64,000 nt of DNA from Streptomyces zhihengii (GCF_016919245.1 NZ_JAFEJA010000001.1:4330001-4394000); one strand, 5' to 3'. Positions 52,818 to 61,787 are shown, counted from the stretch's first letter. Notes: a model not told the origin generated them from the letters alone. Translations and numbers: made by a program.

Positions 52818-53180
52818 GTGAGCTGGCTGCTGGTGGTGGCGGGCGCCGCGGTGGGCGCGCCGCTGCGGTATCTGACGGACCGTGCGGTGCAGGCGCGTCA
52901 CGACTCCGGCTTCCCGTGGGGCACCCTCGCGGTGAACACGGCGGGCAGCCTGGTGCTCGGGCTGCTCGCCGGGGCGGCGGTCTCCTCGTCGGCGTACGCG
53001 CTGCTCGGGACGGGGCTGTGCGGGGCGCTGACCACGTACTCCACGTTCTCGTACGAGACCCTGCGGCTCGCGGAGCGCGGGAGTCCGCGGGCCGCCGCGG
53101 CGAACGTGGCGCTGTCGGTCGCGGCCGGGCTGGGGGCGCTGTACCTCGGCATGGAGGCGGCCCGCGGGCTGACGGGCTGA
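52818..53180 (+). CDS. crcB: Fluoride channel subunit CrcB/FluC (second copy)
   Basis: This is a 120-residue protein with four membrane segments. Its motifs are [31 protein letters not shown] with the pore Asn, and [13 protein letters not shown]. The GTG start gives a short cytoplasmic N-terminus; longer frames enter the repetitive gap. With the first copy it probably forms a heterodimeric channel; each could also act alone. I saw no fluoride riboswitch upstream. Confidence 0.92.
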   Translation: MSWLLVVAGAAVGAPLRYLTDRAVQARHDSGFPWGTLAVNTAGSLVLGLLAGAAVSSSAYALLGTGLCGALTTYSTFSYETLRLAERGSPRAAAANVALSVAAGLGALYLGMEAARGLTG

Positions 53181-53419
53181 CGGCACGCGGGCCGGCCGCA
53201 CGTGAGCGGGCCGGTGCGGCGGTGCGGCGCGCGGTGGCTCCCGGTGCGGCGGTGCGGCGGTGCGGTGGCAACCGGCGCGGACCGGCGCGAGGGGCGCGGG
53301 CGGGGCGCAGAAGGCGTTCTCCCGGCGGGACGGCGGGGCGCGAGAGCCGTGTCCCCGGCGGGGGGACGGTAGTTGGGCAGGGGGACCCGCCCGCCCTTCC
53401 CGTCCCCGGAGGTGCCCCC

Positions 53420-54022
53420 GTGCGCCAAGTGTCCCGTCCCGGCCGAACGGCCGCCGCCTGGTTCGCCACCGCCATGGCGGTCATGGCCTCGGCCGGCTGC
53501 ATGAGCGTCAGCGACGACCCCGGCGCCCGTCCCGCGCCGCGTTCGTCCGCCGACCGGCCCGGAGCGGAGGCCGCCGCGGACGGGGACCCGGGCTCGGCGG
53601 GCGGGCAGCGCCAGGCCCGGCCGGCCGGGGGCGGACACGACGGCCGCGACGGCGAGGAAGCCGGGAAGGAGACCGGTGCCTCGCCGGAGCCCGGCGCGGA
53701 TCCCGGCGCGTCCGCTGGCCCGAGCGCCCCCGCGAGCCCCGGCGCGCACCCCGGCCCGGGGCAGGGCACCGGCGATCCGGGCACCCGGCCCACCGCGCCG
53801 CCGCCCGACCGGCCGACCCCGCAGCCGCCCACCACGCCGCCCGCCGAGCCGACGCCGCAGCCCACGCCCACCCCGGACCCGACGCCGACCGAGCCCACCG
53901 CCGAGCCCTCGGCCACCTCGGCGCCGGAGGCGCACATGGGCGCGATGCGGGTGCTGGAGGAGCGGCCGGAGTACGTCATGGGCACCGAGCCGGTGGCGTC
54001 GCCGCAGGCCGGACCGGCGTGA
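53420..54022 (+). CDS. Proline-rich lipoprotein
   Basis: This is a 200-residue protein. The GTG follows CCGGAGG. The N-terminal signal ends MASAGCMS, a lipobox with the Cys near residue 28. From residue 40 on it is low complexity: Gly/Asp/Ala-rich, then a long Pro/Thr run (PTPQPPTTPPAEPTPQPTP) that should extend through the cell wall. The end MGAMRVLEERPEYVMGTEP is the only part that looks folded. No family is recognised. Pro/Thr-rich linkers of this type often carry sugars in actinomycetes, which is inference. Confidence 0.78.
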   Translation: MRQVSRPGRTAAAWFATAMAVMASAGCMSVSDDPGARPAPRSSADRPGAEAAADGDPGSAGGQRQARPAGGGHDGRDGEEAGKETGASPEPGADPGASAGPSAPASPGAHPGPGQGTGDPGTRPTAPPPDRPTPQPPTTPPAEPTPQPTPTPDPTPTEPTAEPSATSAPEAHMGAMRVLEERPEYVMGTEPVASPQAGPA

Positions 54023-54228
54023 CGCGGCTCACCACGAGCTGGTTTGCCTTGACCGGTGGAGGGTGCGTATGGTGGTAGATCGTTTGATCCCATTGCCCGG
54101 CGCCGAAAAAGAAGAGCGCCGCGTGGCGCGTACTCTCCCTAGCCGTGGCTGACCGCATTGAGGCGGTCGAATTGCGAATTCACGGAGTTTGGGCGCGTGC
54201 CGAGACTCCGGAAGGTTTCGCATTTCGC
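54023..54228 (+). promoter_or_regulatory. Promoter and long leader of the DEAD-box gene
   Basis: TTGACC at 54049-54054 and GGTAGAT at 54074-54080 could form a promoter, though the spacing is long. A second -10-like TACTCT is at 54131-54136. The 84 bases from 54145 are an open frame but only about half its codons end in G or C, so it is taken as untranslated leader. Confidence 0.4.
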
Positions 54229-56391
54229 ATGTCCACTTTCAGTACTGATCACGCCGTCATGCCCGAGAGCGTCGAGGCCGTCGAGGCCACCGAAGCCGTC
54301 GAGGCCGAGGCCGCAGAGGCCCCCGAGGCCCCCGAGACCACCTTCGCCGACCTCGGTCTGCCCGAGGGCGTCGTGCGCAAGCTCGCCCAGAACGGCGTGA
54401 CCACCCCCTTCCCGATCCAGGCGGCGACCATCCCGGACGCCCTGGCCGGCAAGGACATCCTCGGCCGCGGCCGCACCGGCTCCGGCAAGACCCTCTCCTT
54501 CGGTCTGCCCACCCTGGCCACGCTGGCCGGCGGGCACACCGAGAAGAAGAAGCCCCGCGCGGTCATCCTCACCCCGACCCGTGAGCTCGCGATGCAGGTC
54601 GCGGACGCCCTCCAGCCCTACGGCGACGTGCTCGGCCTCAAGATGAAGGTCGTCTGCGGCGGTACCTCGATGGGCAACCAGATCTACGCCCTGGAGCGCG
54701 GCGTCGACATCCTCGTCGCCACCCCGGGCCGTCTGCGCGACATCATCAACCGCGGCGCCTGCTCCCTGGAGGCCGTCCAGGTCGCCGTCCTCGACGAGGC
54801 CGACCAGATGTCCGACCTGGGCTTCCTGCCCGAGGTCACCGAGCTCCTCGACCAGGTCCCGGCCGGCGGCCAGCGCATGCTGTTCTCCGCCACCATGGAG
54901 AACGAGATCTCCACCCTGGTCAAGCGCTACCTGACCGACCCGGTCAGCCACGAGGTCGACAGCGCCCAGGGCAACGTCACGACCATGACGCACCACGTGC
55001 TCGTCGTGAAGCCCAAGGACAAGGCGCCGGTCACGGCCGCCATCGCCGCCCGCAAGGGCCGCACCATCATCTTCGTCCGCACCCAGCTCGGTGCCGACCG
55101 CATCGCCGAGCAGCTCCGCGACGCCGGTGTGAAGGCCGACGCGCTGCACGGCGGCATGACGCAGGGCGCCCGTACGCGGACCCTGGCCGACTTCAAGGAC
55201 GGCTACGTCAACGCGCTCGTCGCCACCGACGTCGCCGCCCGCGGCATCCACGTCGACGGTATCGACCTGGTGCTCAACGTGGACCCGGCCGGGGACCACA
55301 AGGACTACCTGCACCGCTCGGGCCGCACCGCCCGCGCCGGCAAGTCCGGTGTCGTGGTCTCGCTGTCGCTGCCGCACCAGCGCCGCCAGATCTTCCGTCT
55401 GATGGAGGACGCGGGCGTCGACGCCTCGCGCCACATCGTCGGCGGCGCGGGCGCGTTCGACCCGGAGGTCGCCGAGATCACCGGCGCCCGTTCGCTGACC
55501 GAGGTCCAGGCCGACTCCGCCAACAACGCGGCCAAGCAGGCCGAGCGCGAGGTCGTCGAGCTCACCCGCCAGCTCGAGCGCGTCCAGCGCCGTGCCGGCG
55601 AGCTGCGCGAGGAGGCCGACCGCCTGGTGGCGCGTGCCGCCCGCGAGCGCGGTGACGACCCCGAGGCCGCGGTCGCCGAGGTGACCGAGGCCGCCGAGGC
55701 CGAGGTCGCCGCCACCCCGGAGCCGGCTCCCGAGCCGGCCCGCGACGAGCGCCCGTCCTTCGACCGCCGCGACGACCGGGGCAACTTCGAGCGCCGCGAG
55801 CGTCGTGACAACGACCGTGGTGGTTTCCGCCGGGACAACGACCGTGGCGGCTTCAACCGTGACGACCGTGGTGGCCGTTCCTTCGAGCGTCGTGACGACC
55901 GTTCCTCGGGCGGGTTCCGCCGTGACGAGCGTCGTGACAACGACCGTGGTGGTTTCCGCCGGGACAACGAGCGCGGTGGCTTCAACCGTGACGACCGTGG
56001 TGGCCGTTCCTTCGAGCGTCGTGACGACCGTTCCTCGGGCGGGTTCCGCCGTGACGAGCGTCGTGACAACGACCGTGGTGGTTTCCGCCGGGACAACGAG
56101 CGCGGTGGCTTCAACCGTGACGACCGTGGTGGCCGTTCCTTCGAGCGTCGTGACGACCGTTCCTCGGGCGGGTTCCGCCGCGACGAGCGTCCGTCCGGCC
56201 ACCGCGGCAGCGACCGTCCGTTCAACCGCGACCGCCGCGACGACCGCCCCTCGGGCGGCTTCCGCTCCGGCGGCGACCGCCACGACCGCCCCTACGGCCG
56301 CCGCGACGACCACCGCGGCGCCGGCTCCGGCTCCGGTTCCTTCGGCGGCGGCCGCCGCGACGACAAGCCGCGCTGGAAGCGCAACGGCTGA
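54229..56391 (+). CDS. DEAD-box RNA helicase with RGG-type repeats
   Basis: This 720-residue protein is given the ATG at 54229; a GTG at 54145 would add 28 codons with poor codon bias. The core (residues about 65-410) has the Q motif TTFADLGLP...TTPFPIQ, motif I GRGRTGSGKT, motif II VLDEADQM, motif III SATM, and motif VI HRSGRTARAG. After a charged helical region, the tail is built of Arg/Gly/Asp repeats, including three near-identical 43-residue units. These tails bind RNA. Such helicases act in ribosome assembly, cold adaptation and RNA turnover. A terminator follows. The N-terminal 40 residues are a Glu/Ala/Val-rich stretch. Confidence 0.92.
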   Translation: MSTFSTDHAVMPESVEAVEATEAVEAEAAEAPEAPETTFADLGLPEGVVRKLAQNGVTTPFPIQAATIPDALAGKDILGRGRTGSGKTLSFGLPTLATLAGGHTEKKKPRAVILTPTRELAMQVADALQPYGDVLGLKMKVVCGGTSMGNQIYALERGVDILVATPGRLRDIINRGACSLEAVQVAVLDEADQMSDLGFLPEVTELLDQVPAGGQRMLFSATMENEISTLVKRYLTDPVSHEVDSAQGNVTTMTHHVLVVKPKDKAPVTAAIAARKGRTIIFVRTQLGADRIAEQLRDAGVKADALHGGMTQGARTRTLADFKDGYVNALVATDVAARGIHVDGIDLVLNVDPAGDHKDYLHRSGRTARAGKSGVVVSLSLPHQRRQIFRLMEDAGVDASRHIVGGAGAFDPEVAEITGARSLTEVQADSANNAAKQAEREVVELTRQLERVQRRAGELREEADRLVARAARERGDDPEAAVAEVTEAAEAEVAATPEPAPEPARDERPSFDRRDDRGNFERRERRDNDRGGFRRDNDRGGFNRDDRGGRSFERRDDRSSGGFRRDERRDNDRGGFRRDNERGGFNRDDRGGRSFERRDDRSSGGFRRDERRDNDRGGFRRDNERGGFNRDDRGGRSFERRDDRSSGGFRRDERPSGHRGSDRPFNRDRRDDRPSGGFRSGGDRHDRPYGRRDDHRGAGSGSGSFGGGRRDDKPRWKRNG
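55801..56187. repeat. Three tandem 129-bp repeats in the DEAD-box gene
   Basis: Units start at 55801, 55930 and 56059 and are nearly identical in DNA, encoding RRDNDRGGFRRDN and onwards (43 residues). They use CGT and GGT codons more than the rest of the gene, so they were copied recently. Confidence 0.85.
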
Positions 56392-56420
56392 CACAGGCGG
56401 CTGAACGCCTGAACGCCTGA

Positions 56421-56460
56421 ACAGGGCCCGTACGACACCTCGGTGACGTACGGGCCCTGT
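56421..56460 (+). terminator. DEAD-box gene terminator
   Basis: A 14-bp stem (ACAGGGCCCGTACG and its complement) with a 12-base loop starts 30 nt past the stop, after three CTGAAC repeats. Confidence 0.78.
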
Positions 56461-56620
56461 GGCGTTGAACGGGTTCGAAACGGTCTTCTGCGCGGCTTCG
56501 GTCTGCTGTTAAGGTCTCTCCACTCGCATGGGGTGGGTGCGGCCGGGGGGCCTTCGTCGATGTGCGTTCTGCACAGGCACCGTGATTCCCCGTGCCTCAT
56601 CGCATCCGGGGAGGAACCGA

Positions 56621-59600
56621 GTGCTTCGCAGCGCTCTCGTACGCCATTCCGTCGCCGCCGTCGCCGCAGCGACTCTGATCGCCGGCATCGGCCCGCTCAC
56701 CTTCACCGCAGGGGCCGCCGAGAGCGGCGCCGTCTTTCCCGCCACCCCTGCGGCCCAGCCGCGGGACGTGGTGCCGCTCTCCGCGGGGCCGGCCGGCTAT
56801 CTCCGCTACGAACAGGGGCGCGGCCAGTTCTGGTCCACCTGGGGCGGAGCCACCGAGCCGATCCGCAACAACACGGAGGGCCCGGAGGCCGACGGCACGT
56901 ACGGCGCCGGCTCGGACATCGTCGCCGCGCTCCGCGACAGCGGATCCGACGGCAAGGAGGTCCGGCTCTTCGACGCCGCCAAGAGGTCCAACAGCTACCT
57001 CAGACTGCCCTCCGGGCACCGGTACATCGGCGCCTTCGGTTCCACCGTGCTCACCTCCACGGGGAACGGCACGACGGCGCCGGTGACATGGCATCTGCTC
57101 CGGCTGGTGAGCGGTTCCGTCCAGGACACCGTGGTCACCGGCTGGCCCGAGGGCGCCCAGCCGGCCGCCGGAGCGACGGCAGGTGACGCCAAGGGGCTGC
57201 TCGCCTCGTACACCCTGGCCGGAGTGGTCTCGCCGGTCTGGATCGACCTGGCGTCGGCCCGTGTGCGGCCGCTGCCCGTCGACAGTTCCCCGGGAACCGC
57301 GTCCATCGTGCACACACCGACCGAGATCGTGCGGTGGTCGACGGACGGCACGGTCCTGTTCCACACGAAGGGCGCGCCCGGCTCCTCCGGGCCGCTCACG
57401 CTCGACGCCTCCGCCGAACTCCCCTACCGGGAGGGCGACGAACTCCTGGGCCTGGTCGGCGAGCGGCTGATCGTCGCCCGGCGCACCGCGGACGGCGGAT
57501 CCGCCTCGCACCGTCTTGTGTCCGTCCCCAGGACCGGCGGCGAGGAGGTGCCCCTCTTCGCCTCGGCACGGACCCGGGCGATGGCGGCCCCGGACGGAGG
57601 GCTGCTCGTGGTCGCCGGGACGGCACCGGACGCGCTGAGCCTGCAACGCCTCCGGGCCGACGGGCCCCAGGTGGCTGCCACCGTACTCACGGCCGTCGCC
57701 CCGCTGACCTCCGAACCGCAGACCCTCGGCTTCACCCACGGCCGTCTGGACTCGCTGGAGCGTATGCCGGACGAGCGGTACGCCTTCCGGACACGGTCGG
57801 TGTCCGTCACCGGTGAGCTGGAGGCGGGCGCCACGGCGGAACGGGGCACCCTCGGGATTCCCCTCGACGCCTGCGCGATGGACGTGTCGGACTGCCCGGA
57901 AGTCTTCAGCACCGGCGACGGACGCGTGGTCGTGCAGTCGCTGCCGACGTTCGACGAGGTGCCCGTGGTCGTGGAGGACGGTGCGTCCGCCGGGCGCCCC
58001 CTGACCGGTGAGTTCGACGGGTTCCACCTGACCGATGTCTCCGGACGGTATGCCGTGGGCATCGGATACCGGGAGGACGGCAGCCGGGTCTCGGCGGCCT
58101 CCGTCGATCTCGACACCGGTGAGCATCTCGCCGATTTCCCGGTCGGCTACGACCCGCAGGATCTGGACCTCCAGGGCGACACCCTCTGGGTCGCGGGGCC
58201 GGCGCTCGGCACGGTGGTCGGGTACGACGTGCGCACCGGGGCGGTCCGGCGCACCGTCGACCTGGGGAACGGGTGCCGTGCCGAGTTCATCCGGGTCACC
58301 GGTCACTGGCTGAGCTGGACCTGCGCCGGGTCCGACTACGCGGCGGGAGTCCGCGACCTCGACACCGGGAGGGACGTGTACCTGTCGGAGCCGGTCAGCG
58401 AACTCGGCGACGGCTACACCGTCTGGAACAGGGGCGACGACATCCGGATCACCGATCTGCGCGGGAGCGAACCGGTCCTCTCGGGTACGTACCGCCCGAG
58501 CGCGGACAACGACCGGACCGGCCCGTATGCCGTCGACACGGCCACGGGCCGGATCGCCTACCAGAAGAACCCCGCGGGGGACATCCAGGTGGCGGACATC
58601 GGCGTGACGGCCTCGCCGCTCGGCAGGATCGACGCGGACGTCCCCGCCACCGCCGGAGTGCGCAACGCGGCCTGGACACCCCGCTGGTGGCTGACCAAGC
58701 CCGCCGCCTCCTGGACTCTCGAACTGCGCCACAAGGCGACGGGCGCGGTCGTGCGCTCGCTGACGGGTGGTGAGGCGCGCGGGATCGTGCGGCCGTCCTG
58801 GGACGGCAGGGACGCGGCGGGCCGGCTCGTCTCCAACGGCGGGTACACCTGGACGCTGACGGCGAAGCCCGCCGACGGTCAGGGTGCGGACCTCGTCCTG
58901 ACCGGGGGCGTCACGGTCACGGGTGCCTCGCCGGTGCGGCGCGATCTGGGGGACGACGGCTTCGGAGACCTGCTCGTGCAGGACAAGGCCGGGCTGGTCT
59001 CGCAGTACCGGGGCAACGGCACGGGCGGTGTGCTGGCGCGTCAGGCGGGCGGCACGTTCGCGACGGACGCGTACCCCGTCCCGTTCGGGGACGTCGACGG
59101 AGACCGGTGCAACGACGTGCTGGTGCGGCTCGGGAACGATCTGCGCGCCTACCGGCCGGGCTGCGGCAAGGTCCTCTCGCCCGCGTCGCCGTACACCGCG
59201 ATCGGCTCGGGCTGGGCGCAGTACGACCAGTTGACGTCCCCCGGTGACGTGAACGGCGACGGCTTCCAGGACCTGGTGGCGCGTCATGCGGCCACGGGAG
59301 ACATGTACTTCTACGCGGGATCCGCGTCGCACAAGCTCGCCGGGCGCGTGCGTATCGGCACCGACTGGAAGACGTACACGAAGATCTCCGGCGTGGGCGA
59401 CCTGAACGGTGACGGACGCGGGGACCTCCTGGGGATCGACACGGCGGGTGCGCTGTGGCGGTACTACGGGACGGCGACCGGCGGGGTGACCGCGCGGGTG
59501 AAGCTCGCCACCGGCTGGGGCGGCTACACCTCGGTCGCCGGAGTCGGGGACATCAGCGGCGACGGGAAGCCCGAGCTCGTCGGGCGGACCGGTGACGGCC

Positions 59601-59695
59601 GGCTGTACCGGCACAGCGCCACCGGGAACGGGACGCTCGCGGCACGGGTGCAGATCGGGACGAGCGGCTGGCAGGCGTTCAAGGGCCTGTACTGA
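56621..59695 (+). CDS. Large secreted FG-GAP/VCBS repeat protein (paralogue 3 of 3)
   Basis: This 1024-residue protein starts at a GTG after GGGGAGG. The signal peptide covers residues 1-33 (SALVRHSVAAVAAATLIAGIG ... GAAES). Residues 45-700 form two beta-rich blocks, the longest of the three paralogues. A FlgD/Ig-like segment lies at about 705-780 (SWDGRDAAGRLVSNGGYTW). The end holds five or six FG-GAP-type repeats with DVNGDGFQDLVA, DLNGDGRGDLLG and ISGDGKPELVG, which have calcium-loop-like Asp patterns. It is exported; the binding partner is unknown. It lies between the helicase and tRNA-Lys and is terminated at 59704-59735. Confidence 0.85.
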   Translation: MLRSALVRHSVAAVAAATLIAGIGPLTFTAGAAESGAVFPATPAAQPRDVVPLSAGPAGYLRYEQGRGQFWSTWGGATEPIRNNTEGPEADGTYGAGSDIVAALRDSGSDGKEVRLFDAAKRSNSYLRLPSGHRYIGAFGSTVLTSTGNGTTAPVTWHLLRLVSGSVQDTVVTGWPEGAQPAAGATAGDAKGLLASYTLAGVVSPVWIDLASARVRPLPVDSSPGTASIVHTPTEIVRWSTDGTVLFHTKGAPGSSGPLTLDASAELPYREGDELLGLVGERLIVARRTADGGSASHRLVSVPRTGGEEVPLFASARTRAMAAPDGGLLVVAGTAPDALSLQRLRADGPQVAATVLTAVAPLTSEPQTLGFTHGRLDSLERMPDERYAFRTRSVSVTGELEAGATAERGTLGIPLDACAMDVSDCPEVFSTGDGRVVVQSLPTFDEVPVVVEDGASAGRPLTGEFDGFHLTDVSGRYAVGIGYREDGSRVSAASVDLDTGEHLADFPVGYDPQDLDLQGDTLWVAGPALGTVVGYDVRTGAVRRTVDLGNGCRAEFIRVTGHWLSWTCAGSDYAAGVRDLDTGRDVYLSEPVSELGDGYTVWNRGDDIRITDLRGSEPVLSGTYRPSADNDRTGPYAVDTATGRIAYQKNPAGDIQVADIGVTASPLGRIDADVPATAGVRNAAWTPRWWLTKPAASWTLELRHKATGAVVRSLTGGEARGIVRPSWDGRDAAGRLVSNGGYTWTLTAKPADGQGADLVLTGGVTVTGASPVRRDLGDDGFGDLLVQDKAGLVSQYRGNGTGGVLARQAGGTFATDAYPVPFGDVDGDRCNDVLVRLGNDLRAYRPGCGKVLSPASPYTAIGSGWAQYDQLTSPGDVNGDGFQDLVARHAATGDMYFYAGSASHKLAGRVRIGTDWKTYTKISGVGDLNGDGRGDLLGIDTAGALWRYYGTATGGVTARVKLATGWGGYTSVAGVGDISGDGKPELVGRTGDGRLYRHSATGNGTLAARVQIGTSGWQAFKGLY

Positions 59696-59703
59696 CCTGC
59701 TCA

Positions 59704-59735
59704 CCGCCGCGGCCCGGGCACCCGGGCCGCGGCGG
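59704..59735 (+). terminator. Terminator of FG-GAP gene 3
   Basis: A 15-bp GC-rich inverted repeat (CCGCCGCGGCCCGGG and its complement) separated by two bases starts 8 nt past the stop. Confidence 0.8.
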
Positions 59736-59783
59736 GACAGGCCGGTGTGGGGATACCCGATCGGCTCGGGGGATCTCTTTGGC

Positions 59784-59789
59784 TATGCT
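59784..59789 (+). promoter_or_regulatory. -10 box of tRNA-Lys
   Basis: TATGCT lies 17 nt before the mature tRNA 5' end; no clear -35. Confidence 0.5.
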
Positions 59790-59806
59790 CAGGGGTGTTG
59801 TGCCGA

Positions 59807-59879
59807 GGGCCGTTAGCTCAATTGGCAGAGCAGCGGACTTTTAATCCGTTGGTTGTGGGTTCGAGTCCCACACGGCCTA
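59807..59879 (+). tRNA. tRNA-Lys (anticodon TTT)
   Basis: The sequence has GGGCCGTTAGCTCAATTGG, the anticodon loop CTTTTAA, and T loop GTTCGAGTC. The acceptor stem closes with a G-U pair. No CCA is encoded. Confidence 0.95.
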
Positions 59880-59885
59880 CACGTT

Positions 59886-59923
59886 CAGCCCCTGTCCGGG
59901 ACCACGGTCCCGGACAGGGGCTG
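59886..59923 (+). terminator. tRNA-Lys terminator
   Basis: A perfect 17-bp stem (CAGCCCCTGTCCGGGAC and its complement) with a 4-base loop lies 6 nt after the tRNA. Confidence 0.85.
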
Positions 59924-60006
59924 TCGCCGTCTCCGGGAGGGCTCCGGCCCGCCGGACTCCTCCGGCGCGCCCGCGGTGTCCCGGAGGACCCCCAAATCGG
60001 AGTGTG

Positions 60007-60026
60007 AAATACGTGTTTGTTAGTGT
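60007..60026 (+). promoter_or_regulatory. nsrR promoter with candidate NsrR operator
   Basis: A dyad AAATACGTGTTT at 60007-60018 lies just before the -10 box TAGTGT (60021-60026). The -10 box ends 6 nt before the ATG, so the transcript is probably leaderless. The dyad resembles NsrR/Rrf2 sites and would block RNA polymerase, giving autorepression. Confidence 0.5.
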
Positions 60027-60032
60027 CGCCGC

Positions 60033-60485
60033 ATGCGGCTGACCAGGTTCACCGATCTCGCCCTTCGTGCCGTCATGCGGCTCGCCGTCGCCGAGGGGGA
60101 CGCGCCGGCCTCGACCACCCGGGAGGTGGCCGAGGTGATGAACGTGCCCGCCGCGCACATGGCCAAGGTCGTGGCCCGGCTCCAGCATCTCGGGGTGGTG
60201 GAGGCGCGGCGTGGCCGGGGTGGCGGGCTGGCGCTGACCGGGCTCGGGCGGGGGGCCTCGCTCGGGTGGCTGGTGCGCGAGTTGGAGGGCGAGGGGGAGG
60301 TCGTGACCTGTGAGGGCGACGCCCCCTGCCCGCTGCGCGGGGCCTGCCGGCTGCGGCGGGCGCTGCGGGAGGCGCAGGACGCCTTCTACGCCTCGCTCGA
60401 CCCGCTGACCGTGGGGGATCTGGTGGCGTCGCCGACGGGGCCGGTGCTCGTCGGGCTGGTCGGCCGGCGGCCCGGCGTGGACTGA
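60033..60485 (+). CDS. nsrR: Nitric oxide-sensing repressor NsrR (Rrf2 family)
   Basis: This is a 150-residue protein. The winged helix (residues 1-60: RLTRFTDLALRAVMRLA, TTREVAEVMNVPAAHMAKVVARL) has the NsrR/Rrf2 form. Cys93, Cys99 and Cys105 (TCEGDAPCPLRGAC) match the three cluster-binding cysteines known in Streptomyces NsrR, which carries a [4Fe-4S] cluster that reacts with NO. It lies 75 bases upstream of the flavohaemoglobin gene and should repress it and itself until NO destroys the cluster. Confidence 0.94.
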   Translation: MRLTRFTDLALRAVMRLAVAEGDAPASTTREVAEVMNVPAAHMAKVVARLQHLGVVEARRGRGGGLALTGLGRGASLGWLVRELEGEGEVVTCEGDAPCPLRGACRLRRALREAQDAFYASLDPLTVGDLVASPTGPVLVGLVGRRPGVD

Positions 60486-60527
60486 GGCCGGACCGGCGGG
60501 TCCGGACGGTCCCGGCCCGCGTTCTAA

Positions 60528-60550
60528 AACCTGAAGATCATCTACCTATT
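60528..60550. promoter_or_regulatory. Candidate NsrR operator upstream of hmp
   Basis: AACCTGAAGAT-C-ATCTACCTATT has the 11-1-11 layout reported for Streptomyces NsrR sites, with matching inner (AGAT/ATCT) and outer (AA/TT) bases. It ends 10 nt before the GTG, over the ribosome site region and likely promoter. Confidence 0.5.
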
Positions 60551-60560
60551 AGGAGTCGTC

Positions 60561-61787
60561 GTGCTGTCCGAGCAGTCCGTGCCCGTCGTCCGGGCCACCC
60601 TTCCCGCCGTGGGCGCCGCGATCGGCGAGATCGCCGACCTCTTCTACACCAAGCTGTTCGCCGACCGGCCCGAGCTGCTGCGCGACCTGTTCAACCGCGG
60701 CAACCAGGCCAACGGGCAGCAGCGGCAGGCGCTGGCCGGCTCCATCGCCGCCTTCGCCGGGATGCTGCTGGAGCGCCCGGACGAGCGGCCCGACGCGATG
60801 CTCGCGCGGATCGCGGGCAAGCACGCCTCCCTCGGTATCACCTCCGAGCAGTACAAGCTCGTCCACCGCCACCTCTTCGCCGCCATCGCGGAGGTGCTCG
60901 GCGACGCCGTCACCCCCGAGGTGGCCGAGGCCTGGGACGAGGTGTACTGGCTGATGGCCGGCGCCCTGATCGCCCGTGAGAGCCGCCTCTACCAGGAGGC
61001 CGGCGTCGCGGACGGCGAGGTCTGGCAGCGGATGGAGATCGCCGCGCGGCGGCGGGAGACGGCCGACGTGGTCTCGTACGTGCTGCGCCGCGCCGACGGC
61101 CGCCCGGCGGGACCGTTCCGGCCCGGACAGTACGTCAGCGTCCAGGTGCGACTGCCCGACGGGGCACGGCAGATACGCCAGTACAGCCTGTCCGCCGCCC
61201 CCGGGTCCGATGCCTGGCGCATCAGCGTCAAGCGGCAGAGCGACGGGGCCGGGCCCGAGGGCGAGGTCTCGTCGTGGCTGCACGAGCACGCGCACCCCGG
61301 CGACCTGCTGACCGTCTCGCTCCCCTTCGGCGACCTGGTGCTGGACGAGGCCGGCGACGGCCCGCTGCTGCTGGCCTCCGCGGGGATCGGCGGGACCCCG
61401 ATGCTCTCCGTGCTCGGCCATCTCACCGGCACCGGACGGGCCCGGCAGGTCCTCGTGGCGCACGCCGACCGCAGCCCCGCCGACCACGCCCACCGCGAGG
61501 AGCTGCGCGAGCTGGCCGGGGAGAATCCGCACGCCCGGCTGAGCCTCTGGTACGAGCGGGAGGCCGACGGCGCCGCCACGGGGCGGATGGACATCGGTTC
61601 CCTCGATCTGCCCGAGGACGTCACGGCGTACCTCTGCGGCCCGCTGCCGTTCATGAAGGCGGTCCGCGCGGACCTGCTGCGCCGGGGCGTCCCGGCGCAG
61701 CGGATCCACTACGAGGTCTTCGGGCCGGACCTCTGGCTCGGCCAGGACGCCCCGGCCGGCGGGCCCGTGCCGAGCCCCGCGCACTGA
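60561..61787 (+). CDS. hmp: Flavohaemoprotein, nitric oxide dioxygenase
   Basis: This is a 408-residue protein. The GTG follows TAGGAG. Residues 1-140 are the globin domain, with the proximal haem His in IAGKHASLGI and conserved Tyr/Gln residues near the start (ADLFYTKLF). Residues 150-255 bind FAD (QIRQYSLSAAP). Residues 265-395 bind NAD(P)H (LLASAGIGGTPMLSVL and YLCGPLPFMKAV). The enzyme oxidises NO to nitrate with O2 and NADH. The NsrR gene directly upstream is its likely regulator. Confidence 0.95.
   Translation: MLSEQSVPVVRATLPAVGAAIGEIADLFYTKLFADRPELLRDLFNRGNQANGQQRQALAGSIAAFAGMLLERPDERPDAMLARIAGKHASLGITSEQYKLVHRHLFAAIAEVLGDAVTPEVAEAWDEVYWLMAGALIARESRLYQEAGVADGEVWQRMEIAARRRETADVVSYVLRRADGRPAGPFRPGQYVSVQVRLPDGARQIRQYSLSAAPGSDAWRISVKRQSDGAGPEGEVSSWLHEHAHPGDLLTVSLPFGDLVLDEAGDGPLLLASAGIGGTPMLSVLGHLTGTGRARQVLVAHADRSPADHAHREELRELAGENPHARLSLWYEREADGAATGRMDIGSLDLPEDVTAYLCGPLPFMKAVRADLLRRGVPAQRIHYEVFGPDLWLGQDAPAGGPVPSPAH

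Noticed and set aside
54145..54228. N-terminal extension of the DEAD-box helicase from GTG 54145
   Set aside because: Codon third positions are not GC-biased, and no ribosome site is present. It is kept only as an alternative start.
55801..56187. Regular repeats as a possible CRISPR array
   Set aside because: The repeats are in frame within the helicase gene, are contiguous without unique spacers, and encode an RGG-type tail.
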